DNA of 64,000 nt from Mycobacterium sp. URHB0044 (GTDB taxonomy: Bacteria; Actinomycetota; Actinomycetes; Mycobacteriales; Mycobacteriaceae): positions 62,001-126,000 of the forward strand of contig NZ_KK211157.1 in NCBI RefSeq assembly GCF_000620625.1, written 5' to 3'. Of the stretch, positions 7,720 through 15,748 are shown in pieces (the stretch's first letter is position 1; every line of letters begins with the position of its first letter). The notes beneath the pieces are model-generated. The model did not search any database. It was given only the letters and a program-made list of their open reading frames with translations, and had not been told where the DNA came from. Both the position numbers and the translations under genes were made by a program.

Positions 7720-8702
7720 CGTGTGTTGCCCCTGGCCCTGGCTAAGCCTGCGGATATCTCCATCAAGGCGGTTCCGTCGGCCTCACTGTCGAGTTTCCGC
7801 AAAATGAGTCCTTCTCGCAACGCCCAGGGGCAAATGTCCACTGTGTCGATCGCAAGTGCTCGCATGCTCGCCTCAGCCACCAACGCGCCCGCCACGATCT
7901 GTGGCGCCCGCTCGGCGCTCACCCCTTCCAGTTCCGCTCGGTCAGCCGCGGTCATCCTAGAGATGAAAGCTATGAGCTGCCTGAGTCCCGCTGCTGTCAG
8001 TGTCCTCTTCACGCGCGGTCCCGCGCCCGAGGGCGCCGCACCGGTGAGTCTCGCCAACGACCGGAAGGTCTTCGAGGTCGCCACGGTCAGATCCGGGGCG
8101 CCCGCGTCGAGCACCTTCGCCCCGGCGTCGGCCATCTCGGTGGTCAGCCAATCCCGAAGCATCGCCACGCGGCGGCGTCCCGGCGGATCCTCCGGCAGCC
8201 ATTCCCTGGTGAGTCGGCCCGCACCGAGCGGCAGCGACAACGCCACCTCGGGTTCCTCGTCGACGCCGCTCGACAACTCCAGCGAACCGCCGCCGATGTC
8301 GATGTTGATGATCCGACCCGCGCTCCAGCCGTACCAGCGCCGCACAGCGAGGAAGGTGAGCCGGGATTCGTCGACCCCGCTGAGCACCTTCAGTTCGACG
8401 CCCGTCTCGGCGAGCACCCTGGCGAGGACGTCCTCCGAGTTCGTGGCGTCGCGGACCGCCGACGTGGCGAAGGCCATCAGCTCGGCGCAGCCCGAACTCG
8501 TCGCGATCTTGGCGAACTCGTCGATGGTGTCGACCAGCTTGTCGGCGCCCTTGCGCGTCAACTTGCCCGACGAGTCGATGGCCTCCGCGAGCCGAAGCGA
8601 CGCCTTCGTCGAACTCATCGGCGTGGGATGGCCACCACGGCGTGCGTCCACCACGAGTAGATGAACTGTGTTGCTACCCACGTCGAGCACGCCCAATCGC
8701 AC
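7716..8702 (-). CDS. ppx1: Exopolyphosphatase / (p)ppGpp phosphohydrolase, Ppx1-type
   Basis: Ppx/GppA enzymes of the ASKHA ATPase fold remove terminal phosphate from polyphosphate and sometimes pppGpp. The protein opens with phosphate-1 loop LGVLDVGSNTVHLLVVD, has AFATSAVRDATNSE, and phosphate-2 loop NIDIGGGSLELSSG, then SLPLGAGRLTREWL; the length is about 328 residues, the short single-module form typical of mycobacterial Ppx1. I chose the GTG at 8702 because TAACGT lies 7 bases upstream, indicating a leaderless start, and it gives the known N-terminus; a GTG at 8711 is possible. Two PPK2 kinases lie elsewhere in the window, which would work against this enzyme. Confidence 0.92.
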   Translation of the reverse strand: MRLGVLDVGSNTVHLLVVDARRGGHPTPMSSTKASLRLAEAIDSSGKLTRKGADKLVDTIDEFAKIATSSGCAELMAFATSAVRDATNSEDVLARVLAETGVELKVLSGVDESRLTFLAVRRWYGWSAGRIINIDIGGGSLELSSGVDEEPEVALSLPLGAGRLTREWLPEDPPGRRRVAMLRDWLTTEMADAGAKVLDAGAPDLTVATSKTFRSLARLTGAAPSGAGPRVKRTLTAAGLRQLIAFISRMTAADRAELEGVSAERAPQIVAGALVAEASMRALAIDTVDICPWALREGLILRKLDSEADGTALMEISAGLARARGNTR

Positions 8703-8736
8703 GAGACCCACGTTATCGGGTCTACCGTTGTATTCC

Positions 8737-9513
8737 GTGAGCGGACCGCACCGTGGAGAGGTGGAACTGGACTTCGCCCGGGAATGGGTGGAGTTCTACG
8801 ACCCCAACAACCCAGAACATCTGATCGCTGCCGACATGACGTGGCTCTTGTCACGGTGGACGTGCGTATTCGGCACGCCTGCCTGCCAGGGCACCGTCGA
8901 GGGCAGACCCGACGACGGCTGCTGCTCGCACGGGGCGTTCCTGTCCGACGACGACGACCGCGCCCGTCTGGACGACGCGGTCAGCCAACTGACCGACGAG
9001 GACTGGCAGTTCCGGGACAAGGGCCTTGGCCGCAAAGGCTACCTGGAGATGGACGAGTACGACGGCAAGCCCAACCATCGCACGCGGAAGTACAAGGGCG
9101 CCTGCATCTTTCTGAACCGGCCCGGCTTCGAGGGCGGCATCGGCTGTGCACTGCACAGCAAGGCGCTCAAGCTCGGCGTCGAACCGCTGACCATGAAGCC
9201 GGACGTGTGCTGGCAGCTGCCGATCCGGCGCAGTCAGGAATGGGTCACCCGCCCCGACGGCACCGACATCCTGAAGACCACCATCACCGAGTACGACCGG
9301 CGCGGCTGGGGCGAGGGCGGGGCGGACCTGCACTGGTACTGCACCGGAGATCCTGCCGCGCACACCGGTTCCCGGCAGGTGTGGCAGTCCTACGGCCCGG
9401 AACTCACCGAGCTACTCGGCGAGAAGGCGTACACCGAGCTGGCGGCGATGTGCAAGCGACGCAGCGCCCTTGGGCTGATCGCCATCCACCCCGCAACGCG
9501 CGCCGCGCAGTAA
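8737..9513 (+). CDS. Cysteine-rich conserved protein (Rv0495c-type)
   Basis: This 258-residue soluble protein is conserved in actinobacteria but has no function I recognise. Nine cysteines are arranged in clusters: CVFGTPACQG, GCCSHGAF, ACIFLNRPGF then GCALH, DVCWQLP, WYCTGDP and MCKRR. The pattern resembles zinc or iron-sulfur chelating proteins. I place the start at the GTG at 8737, with TACCGT 8 bases before it (leaderless), because a longer frame would run into ppx1 on the other strand. It is divergent from ppx1 across only 34 bases and ends 9 bases from the regX3 stop. Metal binding is inference. Confidence 0.8.
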   Translation: MSGPHRGEVELDFAREWVEFYDPNNPEHLIAADMTWLLSRWTCVFGTPACQGTVEGRPDDGCCSHGAFLSDDDDRARLDDAVSQLTDEDWQFRDKGLGRKGYLEMDEYDGKPNHRTRKYKGACIFLNRPGFEGGIGCALHSKALKLGVEPLTMKPDVCWQLPIRRSQEWVTRPDGTDILKTTITEYDRRGWGEGGADLHWYCTGDPAAHTGSRQVWQSYGPELTELLGEKAYTELAAMCKRRSALGLIAIHPATRAAQ

Positions 9514-9522
9514 GCGCCGGTA

Positions 9523-10209
9523 TCAGCCTTCGAGCTTGTAGCCCAGACCGCGCACGGTGACGAGATGCACCGGGCTGGCCGGATCGGCTTCGATCTTCGA
9601 CCGGAGACGCTTGACGTGCACGTCGAGCGTCTTGGTGTCGCCGACGTAGTCGGCACCCCACACCCGGTCGATGAGCTGGCCGCGGGTGAGCACCCGGCCG
9701 CTGTTGCGCATCAGGTACTCGAGCAGGTCGAACTCCTTGAGCGGCAACATGATCTGTTCGCCGTTGACCGAAACGATGTGCCGTTCCACGTCCATCCGCA
9801 CGGGGCCGGCCTCCAGCACCCCGTCACCGATGCCGGAATCATCCGTGTCGATTCCGCGCCGCAGCACCGCCCGAATGCGGGCGATCAGTTCGCGCGCCGA
9901 GTACGGCTTGGTGACGTAGTCGTCGGCGCCGAGTTCCAGCCCGACGACCTTGTCGATCTCACTGTCGCGCGCAGTCACCATGATCACGGGCACGCTTGAA
10001 CGCGAACGCAATTGCTTGCACACGTCGGTGCCGCTCATTCCGGGCAGCATCAGGTCGAGCAACACGATGTCGGCACCCGAACGCTCGAATTCGGCTAGCG
10101 CCGACGGGCCGTCACCGACGACCGTCGCTTCGAAGCCCTCCTTGCGCAACAGGAATGCCAGGGGATCGGCCAGGGACTCCTCGTCCTCCACGATCAACAC
10201 ACTGGTCAC
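9523..10209 (-). CDS. regX3: Response regulator RegX3 (OmpR/PhoB family)
   Basis: RegX3 is the DNA-binding partner of SenX3 and controls phosphate-starvation genes. The receiver domain has the acidic pair E8-D9, phospho-acceptor D52 in IVLLDLMLPGMSG, T in VTARDSE and the lysine in VTKPYSAREL. The C-terminal winged helix runs from about residue 125 and includes LLEYLMRNSGRVLTRGQL and the recognition block DTKTLDVHVKRLRSKIE, ending VRGLGYKLEG. The GTG start is preceded by AGGAGGC lying across the senX3 stop, so translation is coupled. Only 11 bases separate the two genes. Confidence 0.97.
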   Translation of the reverse strand: MTSVLIVEDEESLADPLAFLLRKEGFEATVVGDGPSALAEFERSGADIVLLDLMLPGMSGTDVCKQLRSRSSVPVIMVTARDSEIDKVVGLELGADDYVTKPYSARELIARIRAVLRRGIDTDDSGIGDGVLEAGPVRMDVERHIVSVNGEQIMLPLKEFDLLEYLMRNSGRVLTRGQLIDRVWGADYVGDTKTLDVHVKRLRSKIEADPASPVHLVTVRGLGYKLEG

Positions 10210-10220
10210 GGGAATGCCTC

Positions 10221-11417
10221 CTATTTTTGGGTTACCGACCGCTGGGGTTGATCGCTCTGATCATCGTCGGTATCGGGGTATGCGGGAATCGACAACGTGA
10301 ACGTCGACCCGGTGCCCGGCTGACTCCACAGCCGGATGGAACCGTTGTGGTTGGCGGCGACGTGCTTGACGATCGCCAACCCCAGACCCGTGCCGCCGGT
10401 GGCTCGGGACCGCCCCTTGTCGACGCGGAAGAATCTCTCGAAGACCCGTTCCTGGTCGGCCTGGGCGATGCCGATGCCGCGGTCGGTCACGGCGATCTCG
10501 ACGTTGTCGCCGCGCTTGCGCCTGCTGATCGACACCGACGAACCGTCGGGCGAGTACGCGATGGCGTTGGAGATCAGATTCGCGATGGCCGTCGCCAGCA
10601 GCGGTTGATCGCCGAGCACGCGGTACCCGGTCGGCGCATCGGCGGTGATCGCGATGTCGGCGTTGTCGGCGGCCAGCTTGTACCGGGACATCGCCTCGGC
10701 CACCACGGTGTCCACGTCGACGGCGTCGAGGTCGGGCAGCGGTTCGGCGCCTTGCAGCCGGGACAGCTCGATCAGCTCGCCGACCATGTTGCCCAGCCGG
10801 TTGGCCTCGGTGACCATCTTCTCCGCGAACCGGCTCACGGTCTTGGGATCGTCGGTCGACGCCAACAGCGCCTCGGCGAGTACGCCCATCGCGCCGACCG
10901 GGGTCTTGAGCTCGTGGCTGACGTTGGCGACGAAGTCGCGCCGCGTCGCCTCCATCCTGGCGTGCTCGGACTGGTCGTCGACGTAGACCACCGCGAATCG
11001 CCGGTCGTCCTCGGTCAGCAGCCGCACGTGGCCCCGCACCGAAAGGCCGGAGCGCCCAGGGGTCTGGCGCTTTGCGGGCGAAAGGTCGAGATCGACGTCT
11101 TCCCCAGTGGCAAGCGTGTGCTGCGCCGCGGACCAGGCGCGGTCGTCGAGCAACCGGTCCCGTACCAGGCCGAGCTCCCGGGCCTGGTCGTTGATGTAGA
11201 CGACGTCACGGTAGGTGTCGACGACGACCACCCCCACCGGCGCCAGAGAGACGATGCGGGCCAGCATCTGCGAGATCGTGATGCCGTCGTGTTCGACGGC
11301 CCGGCGCTGCCTGCGCTCGTTGATGCGCGGTAGCAACGCGACGCCGATCGCCACGCCCAACGCCAGCGTGAGTAACGCCACGACTGCCGCCATCACCAGC
11401 GCGGACACCACACTCAC
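10221..11417 (-). CDS. senX3: Sensor histidine kinase SenX3
   Basis: SenX3 senses phosphate status and phosphorylates RegX3 at the cytoplasmic membrane. The 398-residue protein has one N-terminal hydrophobic region (SALVMAAVVALLTLALGVAI), a PAS-like segment (GVVVVDTYRDVVYINDQA), the phospho-acceptor box FVANVSHELKTPVGAMGVL, and HATPase boxes N (LISNAIAYSPDG), G1 (VTDRGIGI), F and G2 (TGGTGLGLAIVKH). I take the GTG at 11417 because TACGAT lies 6 bases upstream; the upstream TTG at 11423 would sit in the promoter. The message is probably leaderless. The N-terminal anchor is shorter than in kinases with an extracellular loop. Confidence 0.95.
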   Translation of the reverse strand: MSVVSALVMAAVVALLTLALGVAIGVALLPRINERRQRRAVEHDGITISQMLARIVSLAPVGVVVVDTYRDVVYINDQARELGLVRDRLLDDRAWSAAQHTLATGEDVDLDLSPAKRQTPGRSGLSVRGHVRLLTEDDRRFAVVYVDDQSEHARMEATRRDFVANVSHELKTPVGAMGVLAEALLASTDDPKTVSRFAEKMVTEANRLGNMVGELIELSRLQGAEPLPDLDAVDVDTVVAEAMSRYKLAADNADIAITADAPTGYRVLGDQPLLATAIANLISNAIAYSPDGSSVSISRRKRGDNVEIAVTDRGIGIAQADQERVFERFFRVDKGRSRATGGTGLGLAIVKHVAANHNGSIRLWSQPGTGSTFTLSIPAYPDTDDDQSDQPQRSVTQK

Positions 11418-11509
11418 GAGCAAATCGTACGCATTGAGTGAACGCCATCCCAGCAGCGTGCGGCCAAAATGGGGCGCGTCACAAACTCAAACACAGGAGT
11501 TCGGACTCC

Positions 11510-11537
11510 GTTCACCCGTGTTCACCGAGTGTTCGCC
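11510..11537. promoter_or_regulatory. PHO-box-like RegX3 site upstream of senX3
   Basis: Three near-direct repeats start at 11510, 11520 and 11531: GTTCACCC, GTTCACCG and GTTCGCC. Ten- and eleven-base spacing of GTTCAC units is the form of actinobacterial PHO boxes bound by PhoP/RegX3-type regulators. The repeats lie about 93-120 bases upstream of the senX3 start, so autoregulation is the likely reading. Confidence 0.55.
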
Positions 11538-11555
11538 TCGGAGGGGCTGCGGACG

Positions 11556-12299
11556 TTATTTGGCGGCACCCTGAGCGGCCACCGCGGCGGCGCCTGCGGC
11601 TGCGGCGTCCGGGTCGAGGTAGGTCCCGCCGGGGACCGTGGGCTTCAGGCTCTCGTCGAGGTCGTAGAGCAGCGGGATCCCGGTGGGGATGTTCAGCCCG
11701 ACCACGTCCTCGTCGGACATCCCGTCCAGGTACTTGACCAGCGCGCGAAGCGAGTTGCCGTGCGCGGCGATCAGCACCGTCTTGCCCGCCTTGAGGTCCG
11801 GCACGATGGTCTCGGTGTAGTACGGCACGAACCGTGCGACGACGTCGGCCAGGCACTCGGTGAGCGGGCCGCCGCCGATGTCGGCGTAGCGCGGGTCGCG
11901 GTCCTGGCTGTACTCGCTGCCGGGTTCGATGGGCGGCGGCGGGGTGTCGTAGCTGCGCCGCCACGCCATGAACTGCTCTTCGCCGTACTTTTCCTTGGTG
12001 GCGGCCTTGTCCAGGCCCTGCAGCGCCCCGTAGTGCCGCTCGTTGAGCCGCCACGTGCGATGGACGGGAATCCACAGCCGATCGGCCTTGTCCAGGGCGA
12101 GGTGCGCGGTGGTGATGGCCCTGCGCAGCAGCGAGGTGTACAGCACGTCGGGCAGCACACCCTGCTCGGCCATCAGTTCACCACCGCGTGCGGCTTCGGC
12201 CCTGCCCTTGTCCGTGAGATCGACGTCCACCCAACCCGTGAACAGGTTCAGCGCGTTCCAATCGCTCTCGCCGTGACGGAGCAGCACCAGCGTCGCCAT
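11556..12299 (-). CDS. gpmA: 2,3-bisphosphoglycerate-dependent phosphoglycerate mutase
   Basis: This enzyme interconverts 3- and 2-phosphoglycerate in glycolysis through a phosphohistidine. The RHGES motif places the catalytic histidine at residue 9; the second key block is ETIVPDLKAGKTVLIAAHGNSLRALVKYL with the partner histidine in AHGNS, and NERHYGALQGLDKA is the usual 2,3-BPG contact segment. The length of 247 residues is standard. TAGCAT lies 6 bases before the ATG, so a leaderless mRNA is expected. It sits between the YbjN-like gene and senX3, in the same direction. Confidence 0.97.
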   Translation of the reverse strand: MATLVLLRHGESDWNALNLFTGWVDVDLTDKGRAEAARGGELMAEQGVLPDVLYTSLLRRAITTAHLALDKADRLWIPVHRTWRLNERHYGALQGLDKAATKEKYGEEQFMAWRRSYDTPPPPIEPGSEYSQDRDPRYADIGGGPLTECLADVVARFVPYYTETIVPDLKAGKTVLIAAHGNSLRALVKYLDGMSDEDVVGLNIPTGIPLLYDLDESLKPTVPGGTYLDPDAAAAGAAAVAAQGAAK

Positions 12300-12348
12300 G
12301 CGTGAATGCTATCCCGGGGCGCGATGCGCCGCGCGAGCGCTCGTGCCG

Positions 12349-12873
12349 CTACGACTCCGCCGACCCACCATCGCGCTCGTCGATGAGGTGCTCGAAGGCC
12401 TTCAAGTTCTTCAGCGACTCACCGCGCGACACCCGCCAATCCCATTCCTTCTGGATCGACGTCCGAAAACCCAACTCCAGCAACGTATTGAAGTCCTGAT
12501 CGACGGCCTCGAGCACCTGGCCGAGAATGCGGTCGATCTCGTCGGGCGTCACCGAGTGCAGAGCCATCCGTCCGACGAGATAGATGTCGCCGACGTTGTC
12601 CAGCGTGTAGGCCACACCGTAGAGCCTGCGGTTGCGCTTGAGCAGGAACTTGTAGACGCCCTCGAAGTTCTCGTCGGGTTTGCGGCAGACGAACGCCTCG
12701 ACGCGCACCGAATGCTCACCGATCGACAGGATCGTGTTCGTCACCAGCCGCCGCTCCCCCGGCAGCTGGACGACCAGACCCGGCAGCCCGCCGCGCACGC
12801 CCTCGTGATGCGTGTAGACGAGGTCGTGTTCCTTGAGCGTCTCCTCGATCAGGTCCTGGACGGTGTTGGTCAT
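12349..12873 (-). CDS. YbjN/TY3B-like protein (Rv0487-type)
   Basis: The 174-residue soluble protein belongs to the actinobacterial YbjN-domain group, whose fold resembles type III secretion chaperones. Visible features are an N-terminal helix (VQDLIEETLKEHDLVY), a beta-rich middle (GLVVQLPGERRLVTNTILSIG), and an acidic C-terminal helix. The ATG at 12873 is 4 bases after the mshA stop, so the two genes are very probably translated together. The much longer frame on this strand is an artefact reaching back into mshA. The biochemical role is unknown; coupling to MshA suggests the same expression pattern but not necessarily the same pathway. Confidence 0.82.
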   Translation of the reverse strand: MTNTVQDLIEETLKEHDLVYTHHEGVRGGLPGLVVQLPGERRLVTNTILSIGEHSVRVEAFVCRKPDENFEGVYKFLLKRNRRLYGVAYTLDNVGDIYLVGRMALHSVTPDEIDRILGQVLEAVDQDFNTLLELGFRTSIQKEWDWRVSRGESLKNLKAFEHLIDERDGGSAES

Positions 12874-12877
12874 GCGC

Positions 12878-14158
12878 TCACGCTCGGATGCCCCGCCGGA
12901 TCGAGAAGCGCCGGCCGTTGCGGCGGGCCCCAAGGTCGCGGCGCTGGTGGCGGGCCCGGTACGCGGTGATGGCGCGGCCGTAACTGTCCAGCAGCGAGTC
13001 CACGGTGTGCGCCCACGAGAACGTGGCGGCGTGCGCGATCGCGGCGGCGCGCATCGTTTCGGGTCCGCGCCGGAACACCCCGTCGATGGCGGCGGCCCAG
13101 TCGTCGATGTCGTGGCCGGGCACCAATACCCCGCTGACGCCGTCACGCACCGCGACCGGCAGTCCGCCCACCGCGGCGGCCACCACCGGGGTGCCGCAGG
13201 CCTGCGCCTCGATCGCGACGAGGCCGAACGACTCCGAATGGCTGGGCACCGCCACCACGTCGGCGGCCCGGTACACGTTGACCAGTTGCTCGCGGGACTG
13301 CGGCGGCAGGAACGTCACCCGGTCGGCGATGCCCAGTTCGTCGGCGAGCCGGACGAGCCCGTCGGGGCTGGCCAGCCCGCTGCCCGACGGTCCGCCCGCA
13401 ATGAGGACGCGCAGACCGGGCAACTTCGCGACCGCCCGCAGCAACACGTCGGGCGCCTTGAGCGGTTGGATGCGGCCGACGAACGCCACCACGTCTTCGT
13501 CGGCGGCCAGGCCGAGCGCAGCCCGCGCGGCGCGCTTGTCGCCGGGGGTGAACGTGGCGAGGTCGACGCCGGGATGTACGACGTCGATACGGTCGGGATC
13601 CGCGTTGTGCAGCGAAACCAGTTGTCGCGCTTCATCTTCGGTGTTCACGATCAACCGGTCGGCCTCGTCGACCACCTGCTGCTCACCCACCGCCCGCAAC
13701 GGCGGCTCGGGCGCGTCACCGGTCGCCAGTGCGGCGTTCTTGATCGCGGCGAGCGTGTGCGCGGTGTGCACCAGCGGAACTGCCCAGCGGTCCCTGGCCA
13801 GCCAGCCGACCTGACCCGATAGCCAGTAGTGCGAGTGCACGATGTCGTAGTAGCCGGGTTCGTGGTTGGCCTCCGCGCGCAGCACGCCCGCGGTGAAGGC
13901 GCACAGCTGGGTGGGCAGGTCGTACTTGTCGAGCCCCTCGAACGGGCCCGCGACCACGTTGCGCACCAGCACGCCGGGCGCCACCCGCACGACCGGCTGG
14001 TCCGCGGACGACGTCGCGCGGGTGAAGATCTCCACCTCGACGCCGCGGCGGGCCATCTCCAGTGCGCTCTGCAGCACGTAGACGTTCATCCCACCGGCGT
14101 CGCCGGTACCCGGCTGGGCCAACGGCGAGGTATGGACCGACAAGACGGCTACGCGCAC
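12878..14158 (-). CDS. mshA: D-inositol-3-phosphate glycosyltransferase MshA
   Basis: MshA transfers GlcNAc from UDP-GlcNAc to 1-L-myo-inositol-1-phosphate, the first step of mycothiol synthesis. It is a GT-B fold GT4 enzyme. The N-terminal domain shows LSVHTSPLAQPGTGDAGGMN, then HSHYWLSGQVG, and the C-terminal nucleotide-sugar domain shows FVGRIQPLKAPDVLLRA, AGGPSGSGLASPDGL and the E-x7-E block SESFGLVAIEAQACGTPVVA. At 426 residues it lacks the roughly 50-residue N-terminal extension of the M. tuberculosis protein. The start is GTG. Neighbours are the YbjN-like gene downstream and the ROK regulator upstream. Confidence 0.96.
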   Translation of the reverse strand: MRVAVLSVHTSPLAQPGTGDAGGMNVYVLQSALEMARRGVEVEIFTRATSSADQPVVRVAPGVLVRNVVAGPFEGLDKYDLPTQLCAFTAGVLRAEANHEPGYYDIVHSHYWLSGQVGWLARDRWAVPLVHTAHTLAAIKNAALATGDAPEPPLRAVGEQQVVDEADRLIVNTEDEARQLVSLHNADPDRIDVVHPGVDLATFTPGDKRAARAALGLAADEDVVAFVGRIQPLKAPDVLLRAVAKLPGLRVLIAGGPSGSGLASPDGLVRLADELGIADRVTFLPPQSREQLVNVYRAADVVAVPSHSESFGLVAIEAQACGTPVVAAAVGGLPVAVRDGVSGVLVPGHDIDDWAAAIDGVFRRGPETMRAAAIAHAATFSWAHTVDSLLDSYGRAITAYRARHQRRDLGARRNGRRFSIRRGIRA

Positions 14159-14192
14159 ACCCCATACTTACACCGGTGCGCGTGAGGCCTCG

Positions 14193-15554
14193 TCAGGCGG
14201 TCGATTCGATGCGACGGCTCTGGGCCCGGCGCATCGCCGAGATCGGGTCGGCGTACAGGCCGCCGAGTGACACCACGCCGGCCCCGGCTTCCTGGATACG
14301 GTTGCCGAAGGCCGTGACTCGGATGTCGCGTGGCGCGAGCACGGAGCGCTGCTGGTACGCGGCCTCGACCAGCGCCATGCCTTCGGGATACTCGGTGAAC
14401 GCCTGCCCGCCGACGACGAGGTCATCGGGGTTGAGCATGTCGCGCAGCAGTGCCACGGCCTCGCCGAGCACCCGTGCGCGCTCCGCCAACAGCGCTGCTG
14501 CCTGCTCGCTGCCTTGACGGGCTGCGCGCAACACCGCCGTGATCGTCGAGGCGGGGCCCTCGGCCGGCACGATCTTCAGCCTGCGCGCCGCCGTCACGAC
14601 CGCCTCGTCGCTGACCGTCGACTCCAGCAGCCCGCTGCCACCCAGCAGGTCCGATTGCGCGGGAAGCGCCGCGATGGTGCCGGGACCGCTCGCGGGCGAG
14701 TGCACCTGACCGCCGATGGACAGCGCATAGCCGACGGTTTCGCGGGCGTAGACGTACAGGCTGGTCCCCGGAGCCGTCCGGCCGGCGACATCCGATCCAG
14801 TTTGGGCGCTGAACCGGCGCACCCCGAGCAGCAGCTCGGCACCGGCCATGGCATCCACGTGCGACGCCAAAGACACTGGCAGGCCGAGAGTTTCGGCGAG
14901 GACCGGACCGACCGGGGCGTCCACCCAGCCGAGCCGGGCGTGATCGAGGTGTCCGGTGTCGCTGTCGACGACGCCGCCCGCGGCGACGCCGACCCACAGC
15001 GGGCGACGCCGGTGCCAGCGGCCGAGGTAGCGGCGCGCGCTTGCCGCCAGTGACGCGAGGGCGGCGTCCTGCGTGCCCCGCGGGGTCGGCGTCTCGACCA
15101 CGTCGAGTGTGCGACCGAACAGGTCGGTGGCCACGATGCTGGTGGTCCGGGCGCCGATGTGGATGCCAAGCGTCAGGAAGGGTTCGTGGTTCACCTCGAC
15201 CGGCACCCGGGGCCGTCCGATCGCACCGGACACGGCCAGGTCGGCGCGCTCGCGAAGCACTCCCGCGTCCAGCAGGGCGGTGACCTGGCGGTTGACCGTC
15301 GCGATGCTCAGGCCGGTGACCTGGGCGATGACGTCACGCGCGATCGGTCCGCGCAGTCGCGCGGCGCCGAAGACGGATGCGGCGGCGGCCTCGGCGACGC
15401 GCAGCGAGGGGGCCACGATGTGCAGCGAGCGGGCCCGAGGGAGCCTGCCTGCCGCGGGCGACAGCGCGCGCTTGGTGTGCGCGGAGGGTGCCTGACGAAC
15501 GCCCGCGACCGAAGCAGAGGGGGTGATGACGGGGGTGGCGGTGGTGGTGCGCAC
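14193..15554 (-). CDS. ROK-family transcriptional regulator (Rv0485-type)
   Basis: This 453-residue protein has an N-terminal winged HTH (roughly residues 75-125: IARDVIAQVTGLSIATVNRQVTALLD without gaps in the usual MarR-like pattern) joined to a ROK sugar-kinase-like domain beginning LTLGIHIGARTTSIVATDL. The zinc-binding cysteine motif of true ROK glucokinases is absent and the protein contains no cysteine, so it is a regulator rather than an active kinase. I set the GTG at 15554 because AAAGGA lies 8 bases upstream. In M. tuberculosis the homologue activates a pe/ppe pair. The gene is divergent from the SDR gene across 194 bases. Confidence 0.85.
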   Translation of the reverse strand: MRTTTATPVITPSASVAGVRQAPSAHTKRALSPAAGRLPRARSLHIVAPSLRVAEAAAASVFGAARLRGPIARDVIAQVTGLSIATVNRQVTALLDAGVLRERADLAVSGAIGRPRVPVEVNHEPFLTLGIHIGARTTSIVATDLFGRTLDVVETPTPRGTQDAALASLAASARRYLGRWHRRRPLWVGVAAGGVVDSDTGHLDHARLGWVDAPVGPVLAETLGLPVSLASHVDAMAGAELLLGVRRFSAQTGSDVAGRTAPGTSLYVYARETVGYALSIGGQVHSPASGPGTIAALPAQSDLLGGSGLLESTVSDEAVVTAARRLKIVPAEGPASTITAVLRAARQGSEQAAALLAERARVLGEAVALLRDMLNPDDLVVGGQAFTEYPEGMALVEAAYQQRSVLAPRDIRVTAFGNRIQEAGAGVVSLGGLYADPISAMRRAQSRRIESTA

Positions 15555-15730
15555 GGGGTGTGTCCTTTGGAAGTAGTCGGCTGGTGGGGTCCGGGCCACA
15601 CCTGCGACTCATCTAGGACGAAGACGTCCGCGGTTCAGTCAGGCGCGGCGAGAAGCGCGACAACAACAACACGCACGCCGAACGGCGAAGCGGGAGGTCT
15701 GACTAGCGAACACGTGGAGAACTTAGCACG

Positions 15731-15744
15731 CCAACTAAAGTTGG
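15731..15744. promoter_or_regulatory. Short inverted repeat before the SDR start
   Basis: CCAACT-AA-AGTTGG is a perfect 6+6 inverted repeat ending 4 bases before the ATG at 15749 and overlapping its GGGGGA ribosome site. It could be an operator for the divergent ROK regulator or a weak translational hairpin. The rest of the 194-base divergent gap shows only a small GGACG-AAGA-CGTCC hairpin. Confidence 0.35.
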
Positions 15745-15748
15745 GGGA

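Noticed and set aside
11421..11423. TTG start for SenX3
   Set aside because: It lies immediately beside the likely -10 hexamer; the GTG at 11417 has correct leaderless spacing and the expected N-terminus.
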